This document shows, one piece after another, positions 52,601-63,448 of a stretch of 64,000 bases of DNA. This DNA comes from Tanytarsus gracilentus. Taxonomy: Eukaryota; Arthropoda; Insecta; Diptera; Chironomidae. The notes under the pieces were generated by a model, which saw only the letters and a list, made by a program, of their open reading frames with translations, searched no databases and was not told where the DNA came from. Location: contig JAXRKN010000036.1 in the NCBI GenBank assembly GCA_038502055.1, forward strand, positions 4,712,001-4,776,000, read 5' to 3'. How positions within the stretch are numbered: the stretch's first letter is position 1; each line of letters starts with the position of its first letter. Position numbers and translations under genes: made by a program.

Positions 52601-55600
52601 GGACGGACGGAAATAGGCGCATATAAGTGTTACACCACTTCGTGGGTTACACTAAAAATATCGCTCTGCAAGATATTCAACAAGAGTTATGAAATAAAAG
52701 TACATGAACGATATTCATCCTTTGCTTACTTTACTTAAAAATATGAAATGCTTTTTAAAATTAAATTTTTATTTCACCATTTCATCGGTCTGATGGTGGT
52801 TTGGAAATTTTTCTTTGAATATTTTTTTGTGTGATGAATGCATTTAGATTGCTGTCTTAAAGAAAATTCTTTAAATTTCTTTGATGCGTTATCCTCGAAT
52901 GAGTTTAAATGGAATTTTTAAGGTCTTCATATTATTTTAAAGTAATGTAAAGTGTCACTTGAAATTTCAATAGTACGTAGAGTTATATGTTATTTATGGT
53001 TATTTAAATTATTTGTTAAAGAAGTTTTTAAATTACCAACAGCTCCCATTCGAAGATAAAAACTTCCATAATGTTGGGTTCCCATTGCAGCTGATGCTAA
53101 AACTGAAGGTCTACGCATTGCCACAATTGTCTTTGAAGAAGGTTTTCTAACCTCAGGTGGACTTTCACTCTCTTCTTGATCCGATTGATCGCCGCTATCG
53201 GAAGATGATGAAGACCCCATTGATCGCTTGTGATGTGTGTTTTTGGTCGTTGCCGTTGAAGCTAAAGAAAAACAAAATAAATGTTAAAACAGTGTTATAA
53301 ACAGTGTGTTAATGCTTTAGTTTACAGTTACAAAACTATTATTAATTATCAAACTTAAATCTCATATTGAGCCAAAGGTAACTTTTCCACCAATTTCATA
53401 AAAAATTCATAAAGTAATTTTGCAACCAATGTTAGTCATTTTTAAGTTCAACATTAATTTTATTGAAAAGCTATAACATCACGAAATTAAATTTTCAGTT
53501 TGAAAACTCAATAAAATTCTGATTTCATTTGAAAATAAATTGAATTTTCTCACAAGATTCACTGTTAGGATAGAAAAAGGTATTTTCAAGGGAAAGATGG
53601 AAATTTATTTTCCAAACATTGATTAACTTCACTAATGACTGACTCCAATCTCGTCAACAATTGCTCAGGATTGTTTGCAATCAATTATTAATCGTAAACG
53701 ATTTTGATGACTGAGCAATGAGATGGAGAAAAATTGAGACTTTTATTACCGTACTTACTTGTGACTGGAATTGCTGCCTTGTTTCCCCATAACAATGTCG
53801 CATACATGAATAACAAAAATATCATACTTCCAATGTATAAATAGAGATAAAAGCCCTGTGGAAAAATAAGAATAAGAAAGAGAAGATTATTAAAGTGATG
53901 TCATGTCAGAGAATCCTTTGAGAAGATGATTAGTCTCAGGAATTGAAGGAGTGTAATGGGAAAAATGAAAATATTATCCTTTTAGCACCTAACCACTTTT
54001 AAGTCTCAATTGAAGCTCAACATTTGAAATCAATATTTTACTCCACCCCGTCCCTTTTTAAAAAAGGCTTTCGCACTTTATATTCAAAATCGTTGCAGCA
54101 CAAAATTCAAACCACAAAATAAATTTTGATATTGTAGCTAAATTATTATTATAAAATATTTTATTTTGAGACAAAAACTTACAATGTATAAGCTTTAAAT
54201 CTGCTTTAACGTGACTCAAATTTCTTTAGCACAACCCTTTCCCACTTGAAACTTAATACTGTCGTCGCACATAGCTTCCTGACATGGATATGTAACTTTA
54301 TAATGCATTAAAACCCTACCTAGAGTTTTACACATTTTTTCATTTTAAAAATCGTGAAATTTTTCACGCCAATTTAAAGTCGTTATCCTCTATGGAAATC
54401 ATCACTTTGCATTACACTTGCATATCTTTTGAGAGGATATTCCACATCAATAAACACATGTCAAACATAAATTCATTCATTCCATTTGCTCTTACCTCAT
54501 AAAATGAAGGTGGAATATAAGTGGATATCACTTCAGCCATCGGAAAAGCTATGCTATAAAAGAGAACAGAGAAGTCGAGTCATTAAAAACCGGATTCTTT
54601 TGTTGTTTACTCTCCACTACGAGACTGTAAACAAAATGAGGTTGGAACTCACCCCATCACGACAAGTATTTTTCCATAAAGTGCCGAAAGTGTCGTACAA
54701 AAGGCATCAGAACTGCATGTTGTGGATATACATGAAAAGGATAAAGTTTTTTCATCGCATATCGTATAAATCTTAATTCACTTACGCTTTAATTTCCTTC
54801 TGTGACGATGCCATTTGCTGTTGCATAAGAAAACGGCTTGTGTCGGGTAGCCGAGATTGTCTTCTAATGGGTGATGTGAGTATGGGATGAACATGATGGT
54901 GAGTTTGATAAAGAACTGCTAAATGCTGAGTGGTCGTCGTTGTACCAGTCGGTGCCGACATCATTGACTTTTCCAACTGTGAATCTCCCAACTTCATAAT
55001 CGCTTGATTTGAACTAGCGGGAGTCATTGGACCTGATTGAAAAGGTGGCGGCGGAGATGATGGAGTTGATCTTCTACTATGACTATGCTGTAAATGTTGA
55101 TTTGATGATCTCAAAGAGTGTGGAAGTCTTTCGTCAATTGTCACATGTTGTGCGTACTGCATAATTCGAGATCCTCTTGCTGGCGATGAGTGGTGACTAA
55201 ATGTCTCAGGCGAAACTAACACATTATCCGGTGATGATGGCGATGGTACTAAAATCTGTGAGGACGCTTCCATAAGCCCACTAAAAAGATAAGAAACAAA
55301 ATTTTCTTACAACGTTCTCTTCGAAATTTTCACTGTGACTGACAAATGAGCATGAACTTCAAAAAAAGTGATTTAATTCACTTAAAAAATATCATATGTT
55401 GCTCCTATTAATCCGTTTAGCCACTTAGACGGAGCAAATAACCTCGCACAGAGGTCTGGGTTAAATTTAAATATAATTTTCGCTTATCATAACCCACATG
55501 CACTGAAAAGTGTGTAAAATCATATGATGTGGAAGACCCACGTACGATAATATGCAACAATTTAGCTTTAATGTTTATTTTATTTCTCGTAGACAAATTT

Positions 55601-57456
55601 TCAATTTATGTGTGAAAAAATGTGGTTTTCAACTGGGGCATCTGCAACATTAAAAAATTTACACGTGACATTGAATATTTCCTAAAGATTTCAACGATTT
55701 CAACTATTTTTGCCAATTAAAATTCAATTTATTGTCTGAAAACACAATTCTTTCAATTTTGAGAAAGGGTTGTGATGATTGTTGACATCCACGTGCATGC
55801 CATAAAATACTTTTAAAAAGTTATTATGACGACAAGCTGATGAACGTGACTTTTCGACGAAATATAATGATAAGGGTTAAGTTCTTTAATAGACTTTAAA
55901 ATATTTTAAGATTTAATTATTGAAAATGATCTGTCAAATCGTCAAAGTTTTTTTACCTTTTTCATTTCATGACTTTATTTGCAGGAATATTGCACTTCTT
56001 CAGCTTCTCATATCATACAAACATCATAAATAGGAATATAAGGTCCATTTAACGTGGCTAAAATAGATTTTATGTTTTCACTCAGCTCAGTCTCTCAGTG
56101 AGCTCGCAAAATGACAACTCTCTCTTTTCATAAAATAAAATGAATTGTGATGTGTGTCTCGCATCAGACTAATGACAAATTTGAATACATACAAATGACT
56201 GGTGAACCTTTCGTGCATGGCAACATTAATAATAATAATCAACTAGCATGAACCATAGATTTTTATTATTTTTAACTGAAAGCTTTCGCGTTGCATTGTT
56301 GTGGAAATTTTTTATTATTTATTTTAATCTGAATGTCCCTCGAACATGAATGAACGCGCAGACGATATTCTCACACCTTTGTGGTAAAATGCAATCAACT
56401 TTCAATTATGGGGAAATTTTTGTGATCAAAATTCATCGATAAACTATGTTTCATAACTTTGAGGGTTGTTCCTTAATAAAATTGAACGATTTCACATTTT
56501 ATAATTAGTGAACATGCCCAGAGAAGTACTATATAGACGAATCGAATAGGAAAAAAATCTTCAACTCACCTCTTCTCAAGTAATGTCATTGGCTCGAGGG
56601 GCGGTGGCATTGAATCCGTAGGTGAAGAGTCATCTCGATTGTCATCATCAATTTTACAATCAATTGCATTGATGCTGTCAATCGAGTCACTATCAAATTG
56701 CCTCTCCTGTAGATCCAACTTTGTCGGTGGTGATTTCTGAATAGAAACAGACTTTTGTGATGTTGGATGAGATTTATGACTGGCAAGCGAGGATGTTGAT
56801 GGGGATTTTCTTGATGAAGAGTGAGACTTTTTAGATGGCTGTGATTTCGTCGATTGTGGTGAGATAGGAACATTAAAGTCAGTCTCAAGAGGCTGCGGAG
56901 AAAGAGGGGGCGTAGAGATAGGAGGTGGTGGCAATGAGAGATCTGTAAACTGTAGTGGAGCATCCTCAATTTCCATTTCATTTTGTTCCGATGAAATCGA
57001 TGATGAGGAACTTGATGGGGTTTTATGCATAGTTTGAATGACAGTGACAGATGTATTCGTCTCATCTTCATCTTCTTCAATTGTCAATTGCAGTGGAAGT
57101 TGAATAGGTGGCTGTGGAAGTTCCTCAATAACTTCCACTTCAGCCATTGTAGGTTCTTCAAGGTCTGTAATTTCCTCTATTTTCAGCTGCTCAAATTTGA
57201 TTACTTCCTCATCATCAGGAAGTTGTTCAAGTTGATTTTCCGGTTCTTCTTCTTCTTCAACGGAAGGAGGAGGTAAAGGGAGATCGATGGGTGGCTCTTC
57301 GGGTGTTGGAAATATGGGTGGTGGAGGATTATTTTCAACAGTCGTTACCTCCTCAATGTCAGAGTCAATGCCTTGAGCAAATCCCATATAAAAATTGTCT
57401 CTGGAATCGCTAGACCCGCGCCTCAACTTAACACTCAAATCTGGTGAACTATCCAT
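49657..57456 (-). CDS. Otopetrin-family proton channel, gene 2
   Basis: Coding exons in transcript order: 57456-56570, 55280-54786, 54712-54653, 54553-54496, 53855-53759, 53261-53037, 51391-51231, 51047-50882, 50750-49968, 49916-49803 and 49739-49657. All phases agree and the product is 1042 aa. The start is the first in-frame ATG (MDSSPDLSV); upstream codons are open but lack ATG. Residues 1-460 are hydrophilic: acidic and Pro-rich, then Ser/Lys-rich, then His/Ser-rich. TM1 begins near SALYGKILVVMGIAFPMAEV and TM2 near FYLYLYIGSMIFLLF. Family blocks follow: GSFYLRMGAVAFGIGSMIYS, ARFGLMHMIGTNLSVW, PFLFPCTIEYSLICAAILYV, GREIVTFLLVSNLAMW and the C-terminal IFYRFHSTVCLCDIWKRAW. The protein should conduct protons across a membrane. 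Four central exons align with gene 1 in boundary and phase, including a 161-nt exon of identical length. Copy 2 of the mobile element sits in the intron 51392-53036. Confidence 0.93.
51571..51860 (+). repeat. 14-15-bp minisatellite in copy 2
   Basis: Units of ATGGCTTCCCAAAA, alternating 14 and 15 bases by the number of A, about 18-20 times. The first few units carry other A-run replacements. The array has no stop codons in several frames, which explains the long repetitive open frames here. Confidence 0.9.
51880..52086 (+). repeat. 17-bp minisatellite in copy 2
   Basis: Units of ATTTTCCATTGTGTTCC with period 17, about twelve times. Variation is mostly a single C/T change (GTGTTCC or GTGTTTC), so the array is young or homogenised. 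Confidence 0.9.
52090..52500 (+). repeat. Tandem 130-150-bp units in copy 2
   Basis: Three diverged units start near 52090, 52221 and 52369, each with TACGAGTTCAA-like, ACATGAAGCCATA and ATGGACATTAG-like words. The same unit appears in copy 3 and alone at 40985-41090. Confidence 0.75.
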
Positions 57457-59656
57457 ATTTTGCCTTTTCTTACGCACTTAAACCACAAACTATTCGATAT
57501 CCATACACAATTAGACTTTAATCCTTAACTGTATCACACCCCTTGACGTGCCTGATTTTTAACCGAAAAAATCCTCACGTTTTGCTCGAACTCGTGCATT
57601 CAGTTGGCACAGTGATTTCAATTTTTTATATATCTCACAGATTTCATTTTGCAAAATAAATGGCGGAAGCTTTTAATTTTCGGTCGCTGAATATGAATGT
57701 GGGGAACCATAAAAAAAGCTATAGAATAATTTTTTATTTTTCTCACTTTTTTAATTCAGATAATTATGAAAGTTATTAGAATTTAAATCTTTCTAATTAA
57801 TTCTAAACGTGCTCGACGACATGATTAGAATATATCCGAGACTAACACTTCCGCTCCTTATGTGTTCTTATTCCTAATATTTTTCTAACGTTTCACCCAC
57901 AATAAATACGAAAAAAATATCACAACCGACCGTAATATGCATCTACAGAAGAGAAAAATCTTTTTGTGAGTCTAAAAAAATTTTCAGCAAGAAGAACGAA
58001 CGTACGAATGTTCTTCCTAGAACGACCGAAACGTGAATGAGAGAGAAAACGTGAATGACTCTCTCACTCACTCGCACCAGCATAGAAAGTATTTACTCTT
58101 CCTATTTTTTCTCATAGCGCTACATGAAAAGGCGTGTAAATGCGTTTCTTCTGATATATATTTTTGGAATGTGAGCATGAATTTTCCCATAGATAAAAAT
58201 TTTCTCTCATTCTCGTACTCTCTTACTCTCAAACTTTTCCATCTATGAGATTTTTTAATGTTTTCTATGGCGTCAGACTCGCAGCTTCAATGGGTGAAGC
58301 ATAAGTTAGTATAAGGGTTTGTTAGAAGTAAATTGAATTATTAAAGTTTAAGTTTTCTTTGCTAAATATCATTACTTTATTAAGAATATATTATTTAATA
58401 CAAGCATGAATCTTTTAATGAATTTTTAAATATTTACGCATCGAATCATCAAAAGAACCAAAAAATAAATTAATTAAAAATTATCTCGTGATGTTTCCAT
58501 GACAACATTTCTTAAAGGAGAGAGAACTTTCCATTCTCTCATGGAATTTATAATCGCCGTCATCATTTTTCCAAAATAATCAACCGGCAATGCTCACTGC
58601 AAAGTGAATAAATTTTATGTTGTTTACTATATGTTGGGAAATTTATTGCGTCATTTCTCGAATTGTTAAGGTTAGAGCATAAAACATTTTTTTAATGCTC
58701 ACGTTATTTTTAAAAAATTAATTTCCTTTTTTAATAAGAAAACTTTATTAAAATCATTTTATATAGAGCTCAAAATAAATGAATATAAGTTTTGAAATGG
58801 ATGAAGTTGAATCATAAAAATCTTTGACGAAGCAATAAAAGCGAAAAAAAATCAAGTGACGAAACAAATTTTCCTCATCTTCCTAGCATCGTCATCACTC
58901 AACAAAATTCTCTCTGTTTCACACCAAAACGTCATTACATTAATCGCATCGGTGGTTCTATAAATGCATGATTATGTTGATTTAAAAAACTCATTACATT
59001 ACGTATTTGTTGCGGGAGCTGTATATCTAAACATATTATTTCATCCCTTCTGGGAAAAATTTCGATTCCAGCATGCTGTTATTTCTCGCAATAAAATAAA
59101 ATTCAATTCATCCCCCATAAGGAAAATGTGGGACAGAAATTGCGTTGTTGCATCACATGAAATTGCGTTTTTCTTTTTTACGCTCTTTTATACCTAAGGG
59201 AAATATTTTACATAAAAGCAAGAAGTCAATTTTTGAAATGATATGTAAAAGCCTGTAATTTAAAATTTTTAAACGATTTTTGATAATTATGAATGAAAAA
59301 TATTTTTTATTAACTTCTTTTCGAATATAGTCATAAGTTTTACATATTAAGTGAATGAAAAATTAAAAGAACCTAAACTAAATAAAATCTAAATATGCAG
59401 GTAAAGCACAAATTAAACTTCCAAATTACCTGAATTTTTAAATAAATTAGTTTAGGTGAGACTTATTTAATTTTTCACTCAAGTTCTACTGTAGCATTTT
59501 TGGTGCAAAGTCTTTATTAATTTTTGGGAAGTGAGCAGAAAATAAATGTTCAAATTGAATTAAATGAAAATGTCCGATAAGTAGTAAACACAATTAATCC
59601 ACCGATACAGAACTCTAGTGACATTTCCGTAAGAGAGTTAATAGAAATTAATGATC
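57457..59656. other. Intergenic, otopetrin 2 promoter region
   Basis: Otopetrin 2 transcription must start in the lower part. No TATA or Inr pair stands out. An imperfect palindrome lies at 57991-58016. A TTTATT word at 59513-59518 is a likely minus-strand poly(A) signal for Vamp7, about 140 bases past its stop. Confidence 0.45.
57991..58016. promoter_or_regulatory. Imperfect palindrome with GAAnnTTC word
   Basis: GAAGAAC at 57991 and GTTCTTC ending at 58016 are perfect complements around a central CGTACG, with three mismatched positions between. GAATGTTC inside fits the heat-shock-element dyad GAAnnTTC. It is about 540 bases upstream of the otopetrin 2 ATG; any regulatory role is inference. 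Confidence 0.3.
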
Positions 59657-60633
59657 TTACACACATTTTGACCATGTAAGACCGCCACAGAACATGCTAG
59701 TAATAATATAAACGACAAAAAGAAGGAAGAGCCCCAACAAAAAGTACATTCGCACGTTCCGCCAAAAAAGTGCCCTTGCGAGGTTGCGAGAAGTTTGACG
59801 GAAGGAAACAGCCTAAAAAAATTAAATTAATATGAATTTTACTGTTATAAAATTTAAATTTTTAGCATTACATTATCACGTAAGTTTTCAGATTTGTTCA
59901 CAAGTAATTCCAGTCGTTCACCTCTCGCCACAATATTTTCAATGTTTTTAACCATTATATCCTTTAATTCGTCGATCTGCCCTTGAGCACGCTGTATGTT
60001 ATCATATTCGCCAGTTTCATTGCATTTTTTCATTTCTGTGCTTAAAATTCGCGAAAAATCAGTGTTCATTGCATATGGAAGTGCCGTTGCAGCAGTTAGT
60101 CCGTATGTTGCCCTTAAATTCAATAAAGTTCAGAAAAAAATTTAAACAATTAATAAATTATGCTGACAAACTGGAGGAGAGGCTGACTGACACGAGGTTT
60201 TTGAATACCTCTAAGAAGAAAATACAATTTCAAATTTGAAGGAGGAATGATTTACATTTGAAAATTTTATTTTAGTCTCAAAAATCTTCGTGTCGGCATC
60301 CAATCCATCAAAAAATCGATAACGCTATAAATTCTTTGAAATGTGAAGCATAAATTGGTGTACCTACAGAAATTGCTGCTTTATTTCGGTAAGATAGAGG
60401 AAAGCACGTTGTCTAGGAAACTCATCATCACTGATACACATGTAAATTAATCTGTCCGCACAAATGTAGTGAAATAAGTAATTTCCATGTGTGTATGTCA
60501 TCTTGTGGTTCCGATTTTCAGGAGCTATTTTGCTAATGATATTCTCCGTCACCTCCGAAAAATTCCCAACACAATCGGCATATTTACAAAGAACTGTATT
60601 TCCTCGGGACACTACAGAATACAAGAGTGGCAT
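59657..60633 (-). CDS. Vamp7: Vesicle-associated membrane protein 7 (longin R-SNARE)
   Basis: Exons 60633-60368, 60112-59872 and 59812-59657 give exactly 220 residues, the usual length of VAMP7. Residues 1 to about 118 are the longin domain (MPLLYSVVSRGNTVL, then FLYLTEIKQQFLATYG across the first junction, then ALPYAMNTDFS). The R-SNARE helix follows with the zero-layer arginine in NIENIVARGERLELLVNKSE, then RQTSRNLARALFWRN. A single C-terminal membrane anchor (YFLLGLFLLFVVYIITSMFC) precedes the conserved CGG-WSKC tail. It drives fusion of late endosomes, lysosomes and secretory vesicles. The first donor is GTAGGT after CT; reading on would give an immediate stop, so this splice is required. 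The gene is divergent from the UMP-CMP kinase gene. Confidence 0.97.
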
Positions 60634-61441
60634 TTCTATTGATAACCCTTTGCACTGGAGTCAAGAGTCAAGAACACGGTCAATGTGTTTCCTTGTGATT
60701 ATTATCGTTCACAATTGTTGAGAATCGAGTCTAAAATGATATGACATAGAAATAAGATTTTATTAAACTCCATATATGATAATGTCGAAAAAATGTTTGA
60801 ATGAGTAATTTTAATCGACAAGAGTTATCAGTGCAGTCGAGAGAACAAATTTATATTACTCAATTTGTGAGATAATCATAAAAGTTGTGAGTCATCAAAA
60901 ATATTTAAATTCGTTCCTCAAGTCAAACTGAACACGAATTGATTGATATTGAATTACAGTAAAGGCGAGAGTAAAGGTATTGAAACCTTATAATTTTCAG
61001 TCGCCATAAAATTAAAATATCAAATAAATGAACAAAGAAACGGAAAGAAACTAATCATACCAGCAACACAAAGTTTTTAATTGATTCCGTAACTCCTAAT
61101 TGCTAATTATAAAAACACACGATAGAAGATAAATTAAATTTCAGTACTTTCTTTTTTTATGCGTTTTGATTTTTATATCTTCTTTATTTCTTTAAAAAAA
61201 ACTTTTAGGTAGTTTAAAAATGAAAACAATATATTGGAAAGTGTTAAATTCCAATAAATGAACGCGGGAAAGTTTAAAAATCGACAAACCGACTCTTTAA
61301 ATTTAGGTTTGATGGTTCTTTTAAAATATGATATTTCAGGGTAAACGATTTAAATTTTAAAAATTTATTTTAAATCTTTTTATTTTTTTAATTTGTAAGT
61401 TTATAAAAAAAAATTGTAAGTTTTAAAAAAGTTGCTATAAT
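60634..61441. other. Vamp7 upstream region
   Basis: About 800 bases of AT-rich DNA between the Vamp7 start codon and mobile-element copy 3. It should hold the Vamp7 promoter; no clear core motif is visible. Confidence 0.4.
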
Positions 61442-61977
61442 TTTTTAGTGTAACCCAGAAGTGGTGTAACACTTATATGCGCCTATTCCGTCCGCCGTCG
61501 TCTGTTGTTGCTGTCTGTTCCTTGGATCTCGGCTCCTGAGATGCTAGAGACTTCTAGTTTTCGCCAAATGGTAGGTCTATGAATTGATTCGGCCATTTTG
61601 GAATTTGGGGTCATGACCACAGGTCGGCATGGCAGCCCTAAATGCCATTTTTCATACAAATTCCGTTATATGGCTTCATGTTGGTGACTCGTATTTGTAT
61701 CAGGAATCGAAGGCATTGATGATTGAGGAATGTCTATATGGCGGTGCCACCAATGCTCAGTGCCGGCCAGTAGTGCCCCTAATGTCCATTTTTTAAAAGT
61801 TGGCTTCATGTCCTCGTTGAACTCGTAATTGCATCAGGAATTGATTAGCATTGATGATTTTTGAAGAATGCGTACGGCCGGCCAGGAGTGTCCAAGGAAT
61901 GCCACTAATGTCCATTTTTTAGAAGTTGGCTTTGCCTCATGAACTCGTAATTGACAGGAATCGATTGGATGGATCTG

Positions 61978-62247
61978 AAAATGGACACTGTGGAAAATGG
62001 AACACAGTGGAAAATGGAACGCAATGGAAAAGGAACACAATGGAAAATGGACACAATGGAAAAGAAACACAATGGAAAAGAAACAAATGGAAAATGGAAC
62101 ACAATGGAAAAGAAAAAATGGAAAATGAAACAAATGGAAAAGGAACACAGTGGAAAATGAAAAAATGGAAAATGAAACAAATGGAAAATGGAAACAAGGA
62201 AAATGGAAAAAGAAAAAGAAAAAGGGAAAATGAAAAAGTGAAAAAGT
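61978..62247 (-). repeat. 17-bp minisatellite in copy 3, degraded
   Basis: Units of GGAAAATGGAACACAAT, the complement of the copy 2 array, but with many shortened and A-rich variants. It is clearly older or less homogenised than in copy 2. Confidence 0.85.
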
Positions 62248-62248
62248 G

Positions 62249-62425
62249 GGAAGCCATTTTGGGAAGCCATTTTTGAGAAGCCATTTGGGAGCCATTTTGG
62301 GAGCCATTTTGGGAGCCATTTTTGGGAGCCATTTTGGGAAGCCATTTTTGGGAGCCATTTTGGGAAGCCATTTTTGGGAAGCCAAAAGGGGAGGCCAGAA
62401 GAGGAAGCCAAAGGGGAAGCCAATA
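62249..62425 (-). repeat. 14-15-bp minisatellite in copy 3
   Basis: Units of TTTTGGGAAGCCAT, the complement of the copy 2 array, about 11-12 times, several shortened to GGGAGCCATTTT. Confidence 0.85.
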
Positions 62426-62696
62426 CTGATCTGTTACAAGTGGGTTACACGGCAACACCCACGTGTGGGTTTTGAAACATTTTTATAGCAACGAACCCTG
62501 CCTGACCCTCAAATAAAAAAAAATCAATTTTCGTGATCAAACTTTTTCTCGCTTAATTTTTATTTCAACCTTTTCGTTTATGAATTTTACGTCACTAGTC
62601 TTCAACCAACTACGAAACACAAAGCTTCTCGTAAAGTGCATTAGACGACGACACGTTATCTTATCGCATCAAGTGAGAAAATATAATTTACCGAAA

Positions 62697-63421
62697 ATGG
62701 ACTCGAATGATAAAAATTTACCTAAAATCGTGTTCGTGCTTGGAGCACCAGGTTAATTAGCAATAAATCTAATTAATTGTAATTGGATATTAATCTTTAA
62801 AATTTTTTGTAGGTGCTGGCAAGGGCACACAATGTGAAAAAATAGTTAATTCTTTTGGATTTAAACATTTGTCAGCTGGAGATTTGCTTCGAGAAGAGCG
62901 AGCAAGGGAAGGATCAGAGGTGGGAGCTTTAATTGAGGAGTATATTACAAATGGAAAAATTGTCCCCGTGGAAATTACGTGTAGTCTATTAGAAAATGCC
63001 ATGATCAAAACTAAAAAGGTAACCTTGATTTGTTCGTGAGTCACGAAGAATATTCTTGACATTATGCAATTTGCAGGAAACTGGCAATAATAAGTTCCTC
63101 ATTGACGGATTTCCACGTAATGAAGACAACTTGCAGGGATGGCAGCGTCAAATGTCAGCCAAAGTTGACTTTCTTTTTGTTCTTTTCTTCGAATGCTCTC
63201 AAGACAAATGTGTAGACCGTTGCATGAAACGTGGACAAGCTGGAAGTGGCAGAACCGATGATAATTTAGAAAGTTTGAATAAACGCTTTGATACATACAT
63301 TCATGATACCATGCCAATTATTGAGCATTATCGGGCGATGAACAAAGTTAGACAAATTGATGGGAATTGCTGTGCAGATGAAGTTTTCAAGGATGTCGAA
63401 AAGGTCTTTATAAAATTGTAA
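62697..63421 (+). CDS. Dak1: UMP-CMP kinase
   Basis: Exons 62697-62751, 62813-63018 and 63077-63421 give 201 residues, normal for the cytosolic enzyme. It transfers phosphate from ATP to UMP, CMP and dCMP. The P-loop GAPGAGKGTQC is split by the first intron. The NMP-binding segment shows HLSAGDLLREER and NGKIVPVEIT. FLIDGFPRNEDNLQGW is the conserved DGFPRN motif, and the LID shows KRGQAGSGRTDDN with its arginines. The ATG at 62697 leaves only a ten-residue N-terminal lead (MDSNDKNLPK) before the first strand, so no mitochondrial targeting sequence is seen. The symbol follows the Drosophila gene. Confidence 0.97.
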
Positions 63422-63442
63422 AGACAGTTTCTTCTTTAAAAA

Positions 63443-63448
63443 AATAAA
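63443..63448 (+). terminator. Dak1: Poly(A) signal of UMP-CMP kinase
   Basis: AATAAA lies 22 bases after the stop codon. Confidence 0.45.

Larger units (their letters stand above)
51506..52659 (+). mobile_element. Minisatellite-bearing element, copy 2, in otopetrin 2 intron
   Basis: The left end TGTTTCAAAACCCACACGTG and right end GTGGGTTACAC match copies 1 and 3 almost exactly. The interior runs in order: a 14-15-bp array, a 17-bp array, about three copies of a 130-150-bp unit, the shared TTTGGCGAAAAC stretch, a GACA/GACG run, and the end hairpin. It lies antisense to otopetrin 2 and makes up about 70 percent of the 1645-base intron. No transposase frame is present. Confidence 0.87.
61442..62485 (-). 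mobile_element. Minisatellite-bearing element, copy 3 (inverted)
   Basis: Reverse-oriented relative to copies 1 and 2: it opens with TTTTTTAGTGTAACCCAGAA and closes with CACGTGTGGGTTTTGAAACA. Reading inwards from 61442 it has the end hairpin, the shared TTTTCGCCAAA stretch, the 130-150-bp units (61670-61960), a 17-bp array and a 14-bp array, the same order as copy 2. A perfect 10-bp inverted pair, GTTGCTATAA at 61431-61440 and TTATAGCAAC at 62483-62492, brackets it. The element ends about 210 bases before the UMP-CMP kinase ATG. Confidence 0.87.

Noticed and set aside
54486..54776. 96-codon plus-strand frame
   Set aside because: It is the antisense shadow of two otopetrin 2 exons and their intron.
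56586..57276. Other frames opposite or beside the first otopetrin 2 exon
   Set aside because: They are shadows created by the biased codon content of the acidic/Pro/Ser-rich exon.
60240..60330. Extra exon inside Vamp7 intron 1
   Set aside because: A TTTATAG acceptor-like word exists, but direct joining of 60368 to 60112 restores the conserved EIKQQFLATYG sequence and the standard 220-residue length.
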